The position numbers and the translations under genes are program-made. Positions 27,086-37,885 of a stretch of 64,000 bases of DNA are shown one piece after another. The notes beneath the pieces were generated by a model, which searched no databases, was not told the DNA's origin, and was given only the letters and a program-made list of their open reading frames with translations. Within the stretch, counting starts at the first letter, position 1. Each line of letters starts with the position of its first letter. This DNA comes from Penicillus capitatus (Eukaryota; Chlorophyta): NCBI GenBank assembly GCA_965649825.1, contig OZ287714.1, forward strand, positions 243,527-307,526. The letters are read 5' to 3'.

Positions 27086-28162
27086 TCAGAATATCGGACA
27101 ACTGTTAACGGCAACTCTTCCATTCAGTCCATGTCTGCCTTCCTTTGTTTCTCTGGGATGGATGATGTCTGTAAGTAATTCTGGGTACTCTGGGAGAATT
27201 GTAGCCAGTCTCTGATTAGAGATGACCCCTAACCCTTGCAGTGCCTCCACTCGTGGTTTCAGCTCTGTTTCGAAATCCATCTGCAAAACTCTCGGGGTGG
27301 AGCACAGCAGCCACATGAGACGACGACTGTTGATGCCCATTCCCAGAAGGTACTCGACGTTTCGTGAAAAATCGTCCAGCGATGCTTCAAAGAACTTTGG
27401 ATGTTCGACAAACAGTCGTGCCCCTCTTCTGTGACGAAAAACGAAGATCATGTATTGAATCCTTGGACGAATGACGTGATCGAAGGACAGCTGCAGTAGA
27501 GATGGGCGTTTTGCAATCATGGATACGAAGTCTCGATCCGACATCAGTTCCTGCTTCCAATAGGCATGGAATTGAAATAGTGTGCTCAGTGGCACATCCA
27601 GCACATCTGGCCATTTCTCCAGTATCTGTGCGATTTCGTCAACTTCGGCACTTCGGTTGTGAAAGAAGAATGTATGAGATTGCATGCGCGATAGCGGGAC
27701 ACTGAGGAGTTGAGGTGCAGAGATGACGAGCCGTGTTACCTGTTCTCGATTCATATGCAGATCTCGCATCCAAAGAAGAAAAAGCGGCTGGATATCCCTC
27801 TCGACTGAGAGACTGAGAACGGCAGGGTGCCTCATGACCATATCTCTGATCTCCTGTCTGCTAAGGTTCAACTGAAGATTCTCGTCGGAGTCATCGTCAT
27901 GCTCCAAGAAATGCACGATGTCTTGAACATCAGTTGGGGGAACCAATAGCAATGCTTTGTGTTCTCGAAACAGCTGCCGGACATCGGACAGAGCAAAACC
28001 GTAAGAACGAAGCAGCTGCCACTTTGGTTGTATCAGACGATCGAATGCCAGCGCTTCCCGAGTCGCCGTGGGAGTCGAAGAATGGAGGTTGCGTCTTTCC
28101 AATCGTCTAAGAAGAGCCGCGGCTCGTGAGCTTCCAACTGCCAGTCGCACAGTCATCGTCAT
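27086..28162 (-). CDS. mTERF-family organellar nucleic-acid-binding protein
   Basis: Single exon, 358 residues. The N-terminus (MTMTVRLAVGSSRAAALLRRL) is basic, lacks acidic residues and looks like a mitochondrial or plastid presequence. The body consists of repeated roughly 35-residue helical units with the proline-centred mTERF signature: LVISAPQLLSVPL, ILEKWPDVLDVPL, MIAKRPSLLQLSF, LLCSTPRVLQMDF and ILPEYPELL. mTERF proteins bind organellar DNA or RNA and affect transcription, translation or splicing. It lies 75 bp upstream of the likely USP10-like start on the same strand. Family is clear; target organelle and ligand cannot be read from the sequence. Confidence 0.85.
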   Translation of the reverse strand: MTMTVRLAVGSSRAAALLRRLERRNLHSSTPTATREALAFDRLIQPKWQLLRSYGFALSDVRQLFREHKALLLVPPTDVQDIVHFLEHDDDSDENLQLNLSRQEIRDMVMRHPAVLSLSVERDIQPLFLLWMRDLHMNREQVTRLVISAPQLLSVPLSRMQSHTFFFHNRSAEVDEIAQILEKWPDVLDVPLSTLFQFHAYWKQELMSDRDFVSMIAKRPSLLQLSFDHVIRPRIQYMIFVFRHRRGARLFVEHPKFFEASLDDFSRNVEYLLGMGINSRRLMWLLCSTPRVLQMDFETELKPRVEALQGLGVISNQRLATILPEYPELLTDIIHPRETKEGRHGLNGRVAVNSCPIF

Positions 28163-28261
28163 TTTGTGTCGCTCTATGTTAGATTCTTTCGTTAGCCGTC
28201 TGTGAAGAAGACACTAGACAGAGTGCGGCCTGAAGAATACAGCATCTTTGAGTCTTGAAGT

Positions 28262-29312
28262 ATGGAAGAACGGTACCTGACAGAACAGGAAAGAATCGAC
28301 AATATGACAATGAAGATAGAGGTAGCTTTCTGGTCTCCCATTCGCGCGTGCGACGCCGAATGTAAAAACGTCGACCGTTCCTTCCCTATTCGTATTCGCC
28401 TTTCCGTCTTTATTGTCCATCTGTTCTCTCGGGAATTCTAGCGACAGTTAATTTGTGCTTAGAACGAGTCGGTTCAAGGATCTGGGTTTATTAAACATCC
28501 ACCCCAGCAGCGCAAAGCGCAACCACCTCCACATCTTAGAGATCAGAGAGTTGATGATTATTGCAAAATGTTGGTTACGGCAATAGGAATTTGTGTTCTG
28601 TAGCAAGGATATAACAGGAGAGGCAACAATTATTACGGAGGAGGAGATGATCGAAATTATCCTTATCGCCCGCGACAGAGACAGATGCGACCCAGATATT
28701 ATCCTCAGCATCAAAATGCCTATCAAAGACCACACTACAACGATTCAAGGGGTGGATATTATCGCGGACCGTCCTTTCAAGATCAGATGAGACATTCACC
28801 GCGTGAGCATACCCAACAGTCCTGGCAGGGTGATGATGTATAGCAACATGTCGAATGGATGGTGCAGGAATGGGTCAGTCAGCTGGCCGTGGTCCAAGAT
28901 TTGAACCACGTATGCATGGACCGCCAAGAAACAGGCCAGATTGGGAATACTTTCAGAGACATGCTTCTGGAGGTGGGCGACACATGCAAGGAACGCGTCC
29001 GCCGCATCGCCCTAATGACTATCGAATGGCTCATCAGATGCAAGGGTATGTGCCTTACTATCCACCACAAGCACAGCAACGCCAAGTTCGAGCCACCATC
29101 ACCCTACAAACAAATAAATTGACGCTTCCTCTGTCTGTTAACAGCCTCGGCCAGCTGGAATGCAGGAATACAGTCAACCAAGATACTCTGCTCCATCCAA
29201 TGACTGTCAGCCAGAGGCAGAGCCAGAACATGGTCCACAGGATCCTCCAGCTCCAAAAGAGGAACCGGTGGTCCAATCGACTGGCGATGCTGGCGAAGTC
29301 AAGCAGAATTAA
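28262..29312 (+). CDS. Arg/Gly/Tyr/Gln-rich, probable RNA-binding low-complexity protein
   Basis: Small exons: 28463-28549, 28604-28829, 28868-29085 and 29145-29312, joined by GT-AG introns of 54, 38 and 59 bp in matching phases. A first exon 28262-28321 (starting MEERYLTEQERIDNM) across a 140-bp intron is a guess. The predicted product is about 252 residues, with runs such as NRRGNNYYGGGDDRNYPYRP, SRGGYYRGPSF, SAGRGPRF and ASGGGRHM, and an acidic/proline tail ending GEVKQN. RG/RGG and YG-rich stretches like these are typical of proteins that bind RNA and form condensates, and are methylated on arginine. No folded RNA-binding domain is visible. The reading frame through the RG-rich exons is well supported; the 5' end is not. 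Confidence 0.6.
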
Positions 29313-29374
29313 CGACTACTGTTACTAAGTGGATCGTCAAGCAATCTTCTCATGCTTCTGGTGGCGCTGGATGA

Positions 29375-29557
29375 TCATGACAGCCCATCTGCGCAATCGT
29401 AGAATGTCTTTTGAAGTACTGACTCAAGCGCATGTTCTAAGGGACACGCCTCTCTCTCACACACAGGACAATGCGACCTGCTGACGTTATGATGGCCTTT
29501 TGTTTCTTTCGACGTTGAACACTGCTCCACTTTAATGTGACTTGACTCTGCATGCAT
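29375..29557 (-). CDS. Small hypothetical protein with a Cys/His cluster
   Basis: A 60-residue open frame from ATG 29557, divergent from the multifunctional enzyme gene (117 bp between starts). The C-terminal half has HCPVCEREACPLEHAL, a C-x2-C-x5-C-x3-H pattern that could bind zinc. I do not recognise it. It could be a small gene, a terminal exon, or chance. Confidence 0.35.
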   Translation of the reverse strand: MHAESSHIKVEQCSTSKETKGHHNVSRSHCPVCEREACPLEHALESVLQKTFYDCADGLS

Positions 29558-29674
29558 GCGATGTTCTGTTTTCGATGATGTTGTTGTTGTCACTGTCTGT
29601 CTGACGTCGGTCCTCGTCAGAAGGACGACAACGATTCATTCGCGCAGAAGTACGTTAATCATTCGTTAGTGGGG

Positions 29675-32121
29675 ATGGCGAAGGAACGCGTACATACCGA
29701 TGTCGATGCCTCGGGCATTGCTGTGTTAACACTGGACAACCCGCCAATGAATGCTCTGCATCCCACGGTGCTGTCAGAACTCTTTACGAAACTCGAAGCT
29801 TGTCACAAAAGCGATCGCGTGAAGGCGATCCTAATAACAGGCGCATCAGGAAAGTTCACGGCCGGCTTCGACATCCAGCTCTTTAGAGATAACTCTCGGA
29901 AGGCAGACGACGTGATCGGCTTCGACGTGAACAAGGAGTTCTGTGAACGAATCGAATCTGGACCGAAGCCTACTGTCGCTGCCATCGATGGCATCTGTTT
30001 GGGTGGCGGCTGCGAACTTGCTGTGGCCTGCAATGCACGTGTCTGTACTCCAGTGTCCAAGATCGGATTGCCAGAACTGCAACTAGGAATCATTCCAGGG
30101 TTCGGTGGCACTCAGCGACTGCCCAGATTGGTGGGTATTAAGAAAGGATTGGAAATGATGTTGACTTCGAAGCCATTGGCAGCAGAAGCTGCAAAAGCTA
30201 ATGGACTGGTCGATGAGATCACAACCAAGGAGCATCTGGTGGAAATTGCTTCGAAAATTGCATTGGAAATGGCAAATGGAGAACGGCCACGGATGAGGAC
30301 ACTTGAAAAGACAGATAAACTGGAGCCGTTCTCTGAGGCATTACAGATCTTTGACTTTGCACACTTTCAGGCCAAGAAGCAGGCACCCGCACTTGAGCAC
30401 CCCCACCTTTGCATTGATGTCGTGCGCCATGGCGTCGAACACGGTGGCTATCAAGGATTGGAGAAAGTAATCCCTCACGTGCACTGTGTCATATATGGTC
30501 AGAATGCGTGATATGGTTAGGAGAAGCTGTTCTTTGCCAAGTGCATTACTCTGGACACACACAAAGCACTTGTGCATGTATTCTTTTCGATGAGATCGAC
30601 TAAACGGGTAAAGGGCATCACAGATATTGGCTTGACTCCACGTCCCATTCGGAGAGTTGGTGTCCTGGGTGGTGGATTGATGGGGTCCGGGATTGCCACT
30701 TCTCTGATTCTTGCTGGTTGTCAAGTGCTTTTGAAAGAGATCAATGAAACTTACTTACAGAATGGACTGAAACGCATTCAAGCGAATTTGCAGAGCCAAA
30801 TCAAGAAAGGACGTCTCCGGAAAGATGCTGCCGACAGAGCAATGGCATTGGTAAGGGGTGTTCTGGATTACGGTGACTTCAAGAATCTAGACATGGTAAT
30901 CGAAGCGGCCTTGGAAGACATCCCCCTCAAGCAGCAGATCTTTGCAGATCTTGAAGAGCATTGCAATGAACAGTGCATCTTGGCAACGAACACGTCGACG
31001 ATAGATATTACTGTTGTTGGACAGAAAACACGAGCAGCCGATCGCATCGTGGGTGCTCATTTCTTTAGCCCTGCGCATCTGATGCCGTTACTGGAGATCG
31101 TTCGGTCGGAACACACATCAAAACAAGTCTTCATTGACAGCCACTTTTCTGGTTTCAGTGACAGATGGTGGTGGTCTCTTAGGTCTTGCTGGATTCCCTG
31201 GAACTGTCGTCTAAGATCAAGAAGACACCAGTCGTCGTCGGCAACTGTACTGGATTTGCAGTCAATCGCGTTTTCTTTCCATACACAATGAGTGCATGTC
31301 TACTGGTGGACATTGGATTCGATCCTTATTACATCGACAGTGTCATCAGTACCAAGTTTGGCATGCCCTATGGACCATTCAGGCATTCATCGATTTGGAA
31401 GGGACAATCACAAATGTGCACGGACTGACTGCCTAGGTTGAGTGATTTGGTGGGGACAGACATTGGAATGCACGTCGGGAAGAATTTTGTCGAGGCCTTT
31501 TCAGATCGTGTGTACATAACCCAGCTCTTGATGCTCATGAACAAACATAAGAGGCTGGGAGAGAAAAATGGGAAGGGATTTTACAAGGTATGGACTGGAA
31601 ACTGTTGGCGCTAACGGTGTCCAGCAAATTTGTGTCCTGCTATAGTTCAAGAAGGCCCGACAAGCTCTGCCAGATCCAGACTTGGCCAGTATCGTTGCAG
31701 AATCTCGTTCTGCTGCTGGTCTTTTGGATGCCAAGGCGAAACCACCAAAATTCACTGATCAAGATATCATCGAGTGCATTTTCTTCCCCGTTGTCAACGA
31801 AGTGAAAACCTCTTTCATTTGTGAGCCATTCTGAGTGCCTGTGTTCGTGAGGGATGTCGTGTGATTGCTGATGGCATCGTAGAGAAGCCCAGCGACCTGG
31901 ATATCGCATCCATTCTTGGAATGGGATTCCCTCCATATCGTGGCGGCTTGATATTCTGGGCAGATTTGATCGGGGCACGGTACATCTGCGAAAAACTTTC
32001 TGCCTTTGCAGAGATGTTGCCAAAACAAGCATCGTTCTTTCGACCATGTCCTTACCTGCAAAACTGTGCTGGACGTGGATGTACCCTGGAGTCTGGACCA
32101 GAGATGCCATCTCACTTATGA
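29675..32121 (+). CDS. Peroxisomal multifunctional beta-oxidation enzyme (enoyl-CoA hydratase / 3-hydroxyacyl-CoA dehydrogenase)
   Basis: Six exons: 29675-30466, 30521-31126, 31183-31382, 31437-31587, 31646-31801 and 31852-32121. Introns are 50-58 bp and all phases agree, giving 724 residues, the same size as plant MFP2. Intron 3 begins GC rather than GT. The N-terminal third is an enoyl-CoA hydratase/isomerase: GASGKFTAGFDIQLF, then the GICLGGGCELAVACNARV oxyanion and Glu region and GLPELQLGIIPGFGGTQRL. The NAD-binding 3-hydroxyacyl-CoA dehydrogenase part has VGVLGGGLMGSGIA, ATNTSTIDI and GAHFFSPAHLMPLLEIV, then the C-terminal dimer domain with VVVGNCTGFAVNR and GMGFPPYRGG. The protein ends in SHL, a plausible PTS1 variant, so peroxisomal import is likely. 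It performs hydration and NAD-dependent oxidation of fatty acyl-CoAs. Confidence 0.92.
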
Positions 32122-32330
32122 TATGAATGAATGAGTGAGTACATAAATAACAGAGAACAACTCTTGCGACATCTAATATGTCTTTCTTGAGCGAATCATG
32201 TGACAGCAAGCAGACAGTCCTCTGTCCAATGGCACAATGACATCTGTGCAAAGTTTGATCTTGATCTGTCTGTGTATATACAGTCTGTCTGTCCATCTGT
32301 CCATTGATTGCGACTGATGGACAACACTCG

Positions 32331-33383
32331 ATGCTGAAGATGTACCAACGAAGCGTCCACGCTCTCGCGCGACACAGATGTATGATCCATCACCGACGCC
32401 ACATGCTGCCGTCTGGAGCATTCCTGTCGGCCTCTCGCTCCAGATATCCGAGCTCGAGATGCGGGTGGCGGTCGAATCAACGCTCTCTTCAAGTCTTTTC
32501 CGTCTCGAACGAGTCGGAAGTGTCGAAGGCGTCTCCCGAACCAAGGACAAATGCCTCTTCTCCTCCAAAGAGACGGCGATCCAAACAGACGAAGAAGTTC
32601 TTCTCGCTGACACCGAGCAGATGGTTCTATCGCACAACAGCTGCTTTGATCATTGGCGGACAAGTGATATATCGAATCGTCACAGGGAAGATCCATCTGA
32701 AGAACACATTGGAGCAGCTTGAGATTGTGGGTCCCAAGACGCTCGGGGTGTCATTGTTGACAGCTGGATTTGTGGGGATGGTCTTCACGATACAGTTTGT
32801 TCGGGAGTTTGCGAAACTTGGACTGACGCGTTCTGTCGGTGGTGTGTTAGCATTAGCCCTGTCGAGGGAGTTGTCGCCAGTCGTGACATCGATCATCATG
32901 GCAGGTCGTGTCGGCAGTGCATTTGCTGCAGAACTGGGCACAATGGCCGTTTCTGAGCAAACAGATTCTCTTCGGGTACTGGATACAGATCCTGTCGATT
33001 ATCTGATCACGCCTCGCGTTCTCGCAAGCATGTTGGCCAGTCCCATCCTCAATGTCCTATGTTTCTGTATGGGGATGGGAGCAGCTGTCTTACTGGCAGA
33101 TGTTGTGTATAACGTTGCTGCGAACGTGATACTAGACAGTGCACTTCGGGCATTGACTGGATGGGATATCGTATCCTCCATGATCAAAGCCTGGGTCTTC
33201 GGAGGCATCATTTCCGTTGTGAGTTGTTCCTGGGGATATACGACGACGGGTGGAGCCAAAGGTGTTGGATTATCGACGACGAGTGCCGTTGTCATTTCTC
33301 TGGTTTGTATTTTTGTCTCCGATTTCTTTCTGTCTTTCCTTTTCTTTCAAGGACAGGGAGATGCACTGAGACAATGTGTATAA
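32331..33383 (+). CDS. TGD1/MlaE-type lipid ABC transporter permease, probably plastid-targeted
   Basis: Single exon; from ATG 32331 it gives 350 residues. The first 90 or so are Arg/Ser/His-rich without acidic residues at the start (MLKMYQRSVHALARHRC), as in a transit peptide. The rest is a complete MlaE/TGD1 permease: about five hydrophobic segments including GVSLLTAGFVGMVFTIQFVR, the conserved LALALSRELSPVVTSIIMAG, GRVGSAFAAELGTMAVSEQ and RVLASMLASPILNVLCF, and a final segment ending FLSFLFFQGQG. In plants TGD1 works with TGD2 and TGD3 to bring ER-derived lipid into plastids; in bacteria MlaE moves phospholipid between membranes. Neither partner gene is in the window. The family is certain. 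Plastid rather than mitochondrial location is inferred. Confidence 0.88.
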   Translation: MLKMYQRSVHALARHRCMIHHRRHMLPSGAFLSASRSRYPSSRCGWRSNQRSLQVFSVSNESEVSKASPEPRTNASSPPKRRRSKQTKKFFSLTPSRWFYRTTAALIIGGQVIYRIVTGKIHLKNTLEQLEIVGPKTLGVSLLTAGFVGMVFTIQFVREFAKLGLTRSVGGVLALALSRELSPVVTSIIMAGRVGSAFAAELGTMAVSEQTDSLRVLDTDPVDYLITPRVLASMLASPILNVLCFCMGMGAAVLLADVVYNVAANVILDSALRALTGWDIVSSMIKAWVFGGIISVVSCSWGYTTTGGAKGVGLSTTSAVVISLVCIFVSDFFLSFLFFQGQGDALRQCV

Positions 33384-33431
33384 AAACATGAGGAACTGAA
33401 ACTTCAATGTCTGCTCGTCGCTGACCACGTT

Positions 33432-36131
33432 TTATGTCGCATCATCAGATTCGCCGGAATCGATCTCCGGCAATGATCCTTCTGAGTCTATCATTCTGTC
33501 ATCACACAATTCGTCTTCACCCGTTTTCTCAGGGGAATCTACGGTCTTCTCATTGGCACTCTCTGTTAATGGATTTCCGACCTTTTGCACACTGTCAACC
33601 TTGGGTAAGATGCTTGGCTGCCACAGAACAGATTCGCGAGACAGGAAAGCGCTAGTATCTGCGACTGGCGTCCTGTCTTGCGCGCCTGACTGGATGATAT
33701 CCCTATGCAGAGCTGGCTGTGTATCAGACATTTCCTGTCCATCTTCGTTCTCTTCTTCCTTATCGGCAACACTGGCTCCTTTAGATTCCAATTCAGGCGG
33801 TGGTGTTCTCTTTTCTATAAGTGGCGGAAAGTAGACAGTCTCGCAATTGTCAGACCAGCCTGTGGCCACAGAAATGCAATTAAAGGAGCTTAAAGAATCA
33901 CTAGAGGATATATTACTTGGCAGGCAAGTCAGCGTGGACTCGAAGGGATTTCGAAAGAGAAAAGGATCCAGTCGAGTAAGAGCTTGAGAACAAAATCTCC
34001 TTATTGAATCATCATGACTGCCACATCCAGCACGGTATGTCCAGTCGGCCTAGACAACAGTCATATGCTTCTCAACACTCGATCCATGTATGATACACAG
34101 GTGAGGCCTTACCACAGACAGCAACCGAGTGGCACCGTCTGTACCAACGATGCAGTTGAGCATAGCCTCATATGCAACAAGTGCGATTTGAACAGGAATG
34201 AAACCTGGTCTCGCGGCAGAGGCAGAGACAAAGACACATAGCTGAGCAAGCAATTCTTCACTGCGAACCATGGAGTCCTTCGGGAAGATGCGCACTCCTT
34301 CCTTCATGAGAACGGCCATCAATTGGAATGCGGCTATCCGGCAGTTCGATTCTGTCAAGCCACATGCATCTTCTGGAACTGTTTTCCCATGACCGGCCAT
34401 GAATGGCTCCACTTCAGCATCCAGATGTTCAGCGGAGAGTTTTCTTTTTTGTCTTCTTCCCTTCTTCTTCGCTTTCAGCGTTCCATCGCCCGTCAAATTT
34501 GTACGCTTAGAATTGTATTCTTCGAGAAAATCCACTAACTCCTTCTTGACAGCGTCCAAGATTGCCTGGTGGGTCTTTGCAATACCATATGTTCCTATAC
34601 ACAGCGTTCAGTCTAGTGCTACGCGATCGATAGTATGTGCACACCAGTGATGCTCAGATATACAGCTGTTGCATTGTAGAGCGCTTCTCTGATCGCTAAC
34701 GTGTTCTCTGCATCACTCAGGGATTGTACAATCAATCTGGTTAGTAGTCTCGTGTGCATCAAGATGGATGGAACACATTCTCTCATGAAGAGTGCCAGCA
34801 TATCCCAACACATGATCTGTAATCGAGGAAAGCATGCCAAGAATTCAAACGATTTCGGGGACCCCATTCTTCTCTTAATATCGCTGTAGCTCAGAAAAAG
34901 AACTCTACTCAAGATTTGCAGGACGAGATTCTGAGGAAGGGGAAAACAACCAGATCGACATGTCATGAGTCGCTCTAATAGATCGATTCCTCCTGCAAAA
35001 AGCTGAAACACATCAAAGATTCCTGAAAGTGTATGTGTATTCTATCACCTTAACAGTGGATATGACTGTCGCGTTTTGCGCCCCTGATGCCTCGAGTAAC
35101 GAGTAAGTATTAGTTTTTGTTATGAACTGGTCATCCCAGCGAAAACTCTCTTCCTCTAAAGGTCCGCAGAGAACATCAGTCAACTCTTTCAAGAAGAACA
35201 ACAGAGCATTCATCTGTGATGTCGCACGATCATTGAAGAATAGATGCTGGTAAAAACTATACGAGTTGACTCCATTCATGTGTGCGTTTGGTTCTGGCGA
35301 CGCTCAGTGCCAGAAATTCAGATGACACAAGGCGTGCACTATGTGCTGAGTCTGGTGATTTCATTTTGATCAACGCTTCAAATACAAGAGCGTCAATGCC
35401 TTTGGGGATGCTGCCCAGAGTGCGTAAAATAATGCAGGATACCCTCATCATCTCAGACCAATTACTTTCATCCGATGTGGCATCTGTAGAATCTCCAATG
35501 CATCGCTCTCCCTTAGCCACAGACGCGTGCTTACTCTCTTGTGCTATCATTTTCTGAATCTTGCGCAACACTTCGCTGCCAGCTGATGCAACCTTCTTTC
35601 TGGCTTCCTCCACCCCATTCAAACTCTGCAATCTATACCATCAATATAGTGTCGATTCTCACACCAAGAGAACGCCTCTCTTACCGTTGAAATATAGAAC
35701 ATATCACATTCCACAATGTGGCATGCACAGTGACAGACGCATCGTTCATGAAGAACAACAACTGCTTGATGCACATTTCCATATTCTTCAGCAAGCGCAT
35801 ATGACTACATCCTTCGATGAAGAAACGAAGAGACTGGACGTATGTCACTCTTTCCTCGTCATCCTCCTGAAAGACACTTGTGTTTCTCTGTCTACCGAAC
35901 AAGATCCTCGACCAATTGGCTCCATGTCTCGTTAAAGAGTTTGCTCTCGAAGGCGTCAATTGCCTCTATCACTATTCTCCTTTCGCTTTCTGACAGGCGA
36001 TTGTCTTTCTCTGCACTCAGTCCTTTCTCTACCACAACGGACGTAACCTTGCGTGTGTGCGGCGACGCAGTCGCGTTGATCGTTCCGATCACTGTCCGCA
36101 GCACCAGGGTATCGAATACGGCCTTCTCCAT
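33432..36131 (-). CDS. RIX1/PELP1-like HEAT-repeat protein with acidic tail
   Basis: Seven-exon model: 36131-35901, 35866-35685, 35632-35263, 35213-35049, 35002-34645, 34594-34113 and 34049-33432. Introns are 34, 52, 49, 46, 50, 63 bp, and phases agree throughout, giving 801 residues. The first intron could instead use a donor 12 bp upstream (46 bp). Most of the protein is helical and HEAT-like (for example IVIEAIDAFESKLFNETW, LFAGGIDLLERLMTC). There is a Lys/Arg patch (KAKKKGRRQKRKL), then ALTRLDPFLFRNPFEST and a disordered acidic C-terminus ending EIDSGESDDAT. This order, helical RIX1 domain, second helical region, a short basic patch and acidic tail, matches PELP1/Rix1, a scaffold of the pre-60S ribosome maturation complex. 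Similarity is structural rather than by strong motifs, so the name is tentative; the gene model is stronger. Confidence 0.5.
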
Positions 36132-36235
36132 TTGAGATGCGACACGCTCTTTCCTTCCGCTACGTTGTAATTGATTGAGCCGGACTGTTAATCTCAAGTT
36201 GATCCTCGTTCGTGGATTGTCTTCTAAGACGTGTC
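36132..36235. promoter_or_regulatory. Short divergent promoter region
   Basis: Only 104 bp separate the RIX1/PELP1-like start (ATG 36131, minus) from the two-helix protein start (ATG 36236, plus). Both promoters must lie here or overlap the first exons. No TATA box or known factor site was recognised. Confidence 0.4.
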
Positions 36236-36562
36236 ATGGAGAAAGCAAACTCGTCAGAATCCAATCGCGACTACTGTATCCAGAGAAGTATCTGGAAAGG
36301 TGATTTCAGTGAGACGCAGTTGTGATTCTGATTCTGTCGATTCTATCTCATAGGAATGAAATCTGGCGTCATGGCATTGGGGCTGTCAAGTGCACTTGTC
36401 CTGGCTGCAAATACTTACTTGCCGGCTTTTCGCAAGAGTCTGGGGGTCAGTGGAAAGACGGCTCTCATTGCCACTCCAACGATGTACATGTTCTTTCTCA
36501 GATCCGAACAAGAAATGGGTATATGCGTATTGGACATAGCTGAAAGGCAACGACGAGACTGA
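36236..36562 (+). CDS. Small two-helix membrane protein (HIG1/ENOD93-like topology)
   Basis: Exon 1 (from ATG 36236, MEKANSSESNRDYCIQRS) joins over a 54-bp GT-AG intron ending just before GAATGAAATC near 36354. The product is about 91 residues. Two hydrophobic segments (GVMALGLSSALVLAANTYL and TALIATPTMYMFFLRSEQ) flank a short loop containing FRKSLGVSGK. This size and layout resembles HIG1-domain or early-nodulin-93 proteins of the mitochondrial inner membrane, but no decisive motif is visible. A canonical AATAAA lies 12 bp after the stop, at 36574-36579. Confidence 0.6.
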
Positions 36563-36660
36563 ATCATTGTTACAATAAACAAGTCTGTGTGTCTATGGCA
36601 ATAATGGAAGAAAGATCCAAAAAGAATAAATGACCAGAGAGTCAACTCCTGACTATGAAC

Positions 36661-37459
36661 TCATGCCTCTTCTCGTTCGATCTCTTTTAAAGCATCGCGT
36701 GCGAAATTCCCTGTGATGAGCAATACGACAACTGTGACCACGAGACCCGCTCCAATCTCCCAGGGAGGCAATCCTGGTCCAGATCCGTCAATCACCTGCC
36801 GTCCGACGTTTCCTGCACTGATGTACGCCCATGTCCCAGGGAGCATGCCTATCCAACTGGCCACGACATAAGAACCCAGAGGAACAGAGGTTAATCCATA
36901 AAGATAGTTGCTGGCCGCGAAGGGAAGAAGAGGACTCAGCCGTAGCAGAAACACAAATCGAAATCCATCCTTCTCAATAGCACGATCGATGGCCAAGAAC
37001 TGCTTGTTTCCAGCCAAAAGCTCTGTGGCCTGGGTATCGGCCATGAAAGAAAGAACAGAGTATCAACCGGCAGTGGAAGGTACCTTTTGTCTGAAAAGAT
37101 AGCGAGAAAGAAGAAAGGCGATTGTTGCAGCCATCGTGGATGACAGCGATACAAGGCAGACTCCTGGAAGAACTCCGAAGAGATAACCAGCTGTCAGCGT
37201 CAAGGGAGTAGCAGGAACAGCTACAGTCTCTAATAAGATGTAGAGACCTGTAGACATATCGTTGGAAGTGGATATGCTTAGAGGAGTGATGACTACCAGC
37301 ATAGGAAACGTAGCCGAATGTGCCCATCATCTCAACCTTATCTGTAAACTCGATCAAGAACTGCTGAATCTCTTCTTTGAAGAGAAAACTCAATGCAAGC
37401 AAACAGCCAATCCCTGCCACTCCAGGGATCCACGTAGATGAGGACGATTCTGCTGCCAA
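36661..37459 (-). CDS. VTT-domain (SNARE-associated / DedA / TVP38-TMEM64 family) membrane protein
   Basis: Three exons: 37459-37297, 37247-37084 and 37029-36661, with introns of 49 and 54 bp, giving 231 residues. The VTT core is clear: ETVAVPATPLTLTAGYLFG corresponds to the family's E-x(4)-P-x-P motif, followed by GVCLVSLSSTMAATIAFLLSR. Then come FVFLLRLSPLLPFAASNYLY and GSYVVASWIGMLPGTWAYIS, and a C-terminal transmembrane helix (GLVVTVVVLLITGNFA). VTT proteins include lipid scramblases of the ER and Golgi (TMEM41B, VMP1, Tvp38) and bacterial DedA. There is no obvious targeting peptide beyond the N-terminal hydrophobic segment, so location is open (ER, Golgi or plastid). Confidence 0.85.
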
Positions 37460-37885
37460 AGCATCATTTCCGATATCCTCGCTGTCAGGCTCGAATCTTA
37501 AGCTCTCTATTCATTCCAACGACAAACTCACTCATCTGTCCCAGCTCTTCTGGCTGCCATTCTCAGATCGGTCTCTGCTTGATGTCCATCTCTATTCTGC
37601 AGTTTTGTTTTAGAATCATAACAAAGGCACTTGAGGGGTATCCTTATTCTGCTCAATTTCTAGTCACAGCACAGGATGAGTCATACGAACAGCAAAGGTC
37701 GATCTGTACAGGTTGTACAGGCAACAGTGACCGTCGAGATCCGTAGAGAGCGCTGTCGGCCAGTCTCTTTGACGAAATGGCTTCCATTTCAAACGGCCAG
37801 CCAGGCTCTGTAAAGCACAATTGCTGCTCCAACGAATATTCTCGTCAGACAAATGTGTCCATCATACGCATCAAACTTGCCAGAC
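37460..37885. promoter_or_regulatory. Intergenic region between VTT gene and Tim10-type gene
   Basis: A 426-bp divergent intergenic stretch. It must carry the promoters of the VTT gene (minus) and the Tim10-type gene (plus). No convincing coding frame or recognisable element. Confidence 0.4.

Noticed and set aside
28214-28420. A minus-strand 68-codon frame as a gene
   Set aside because: It lies in the region between the mTERF gene and the RG-rich gene, has no recognisable features, and a plus-strand frame there fits better as a first exon.
35247-35262. A 16-bp intron (GTATAGTTTTTACCAG) in the RIX1/PELP1-like gene
   Set aside because: The same donor with the acceptor at 35214 gives a typical 49-bp intron in phase.
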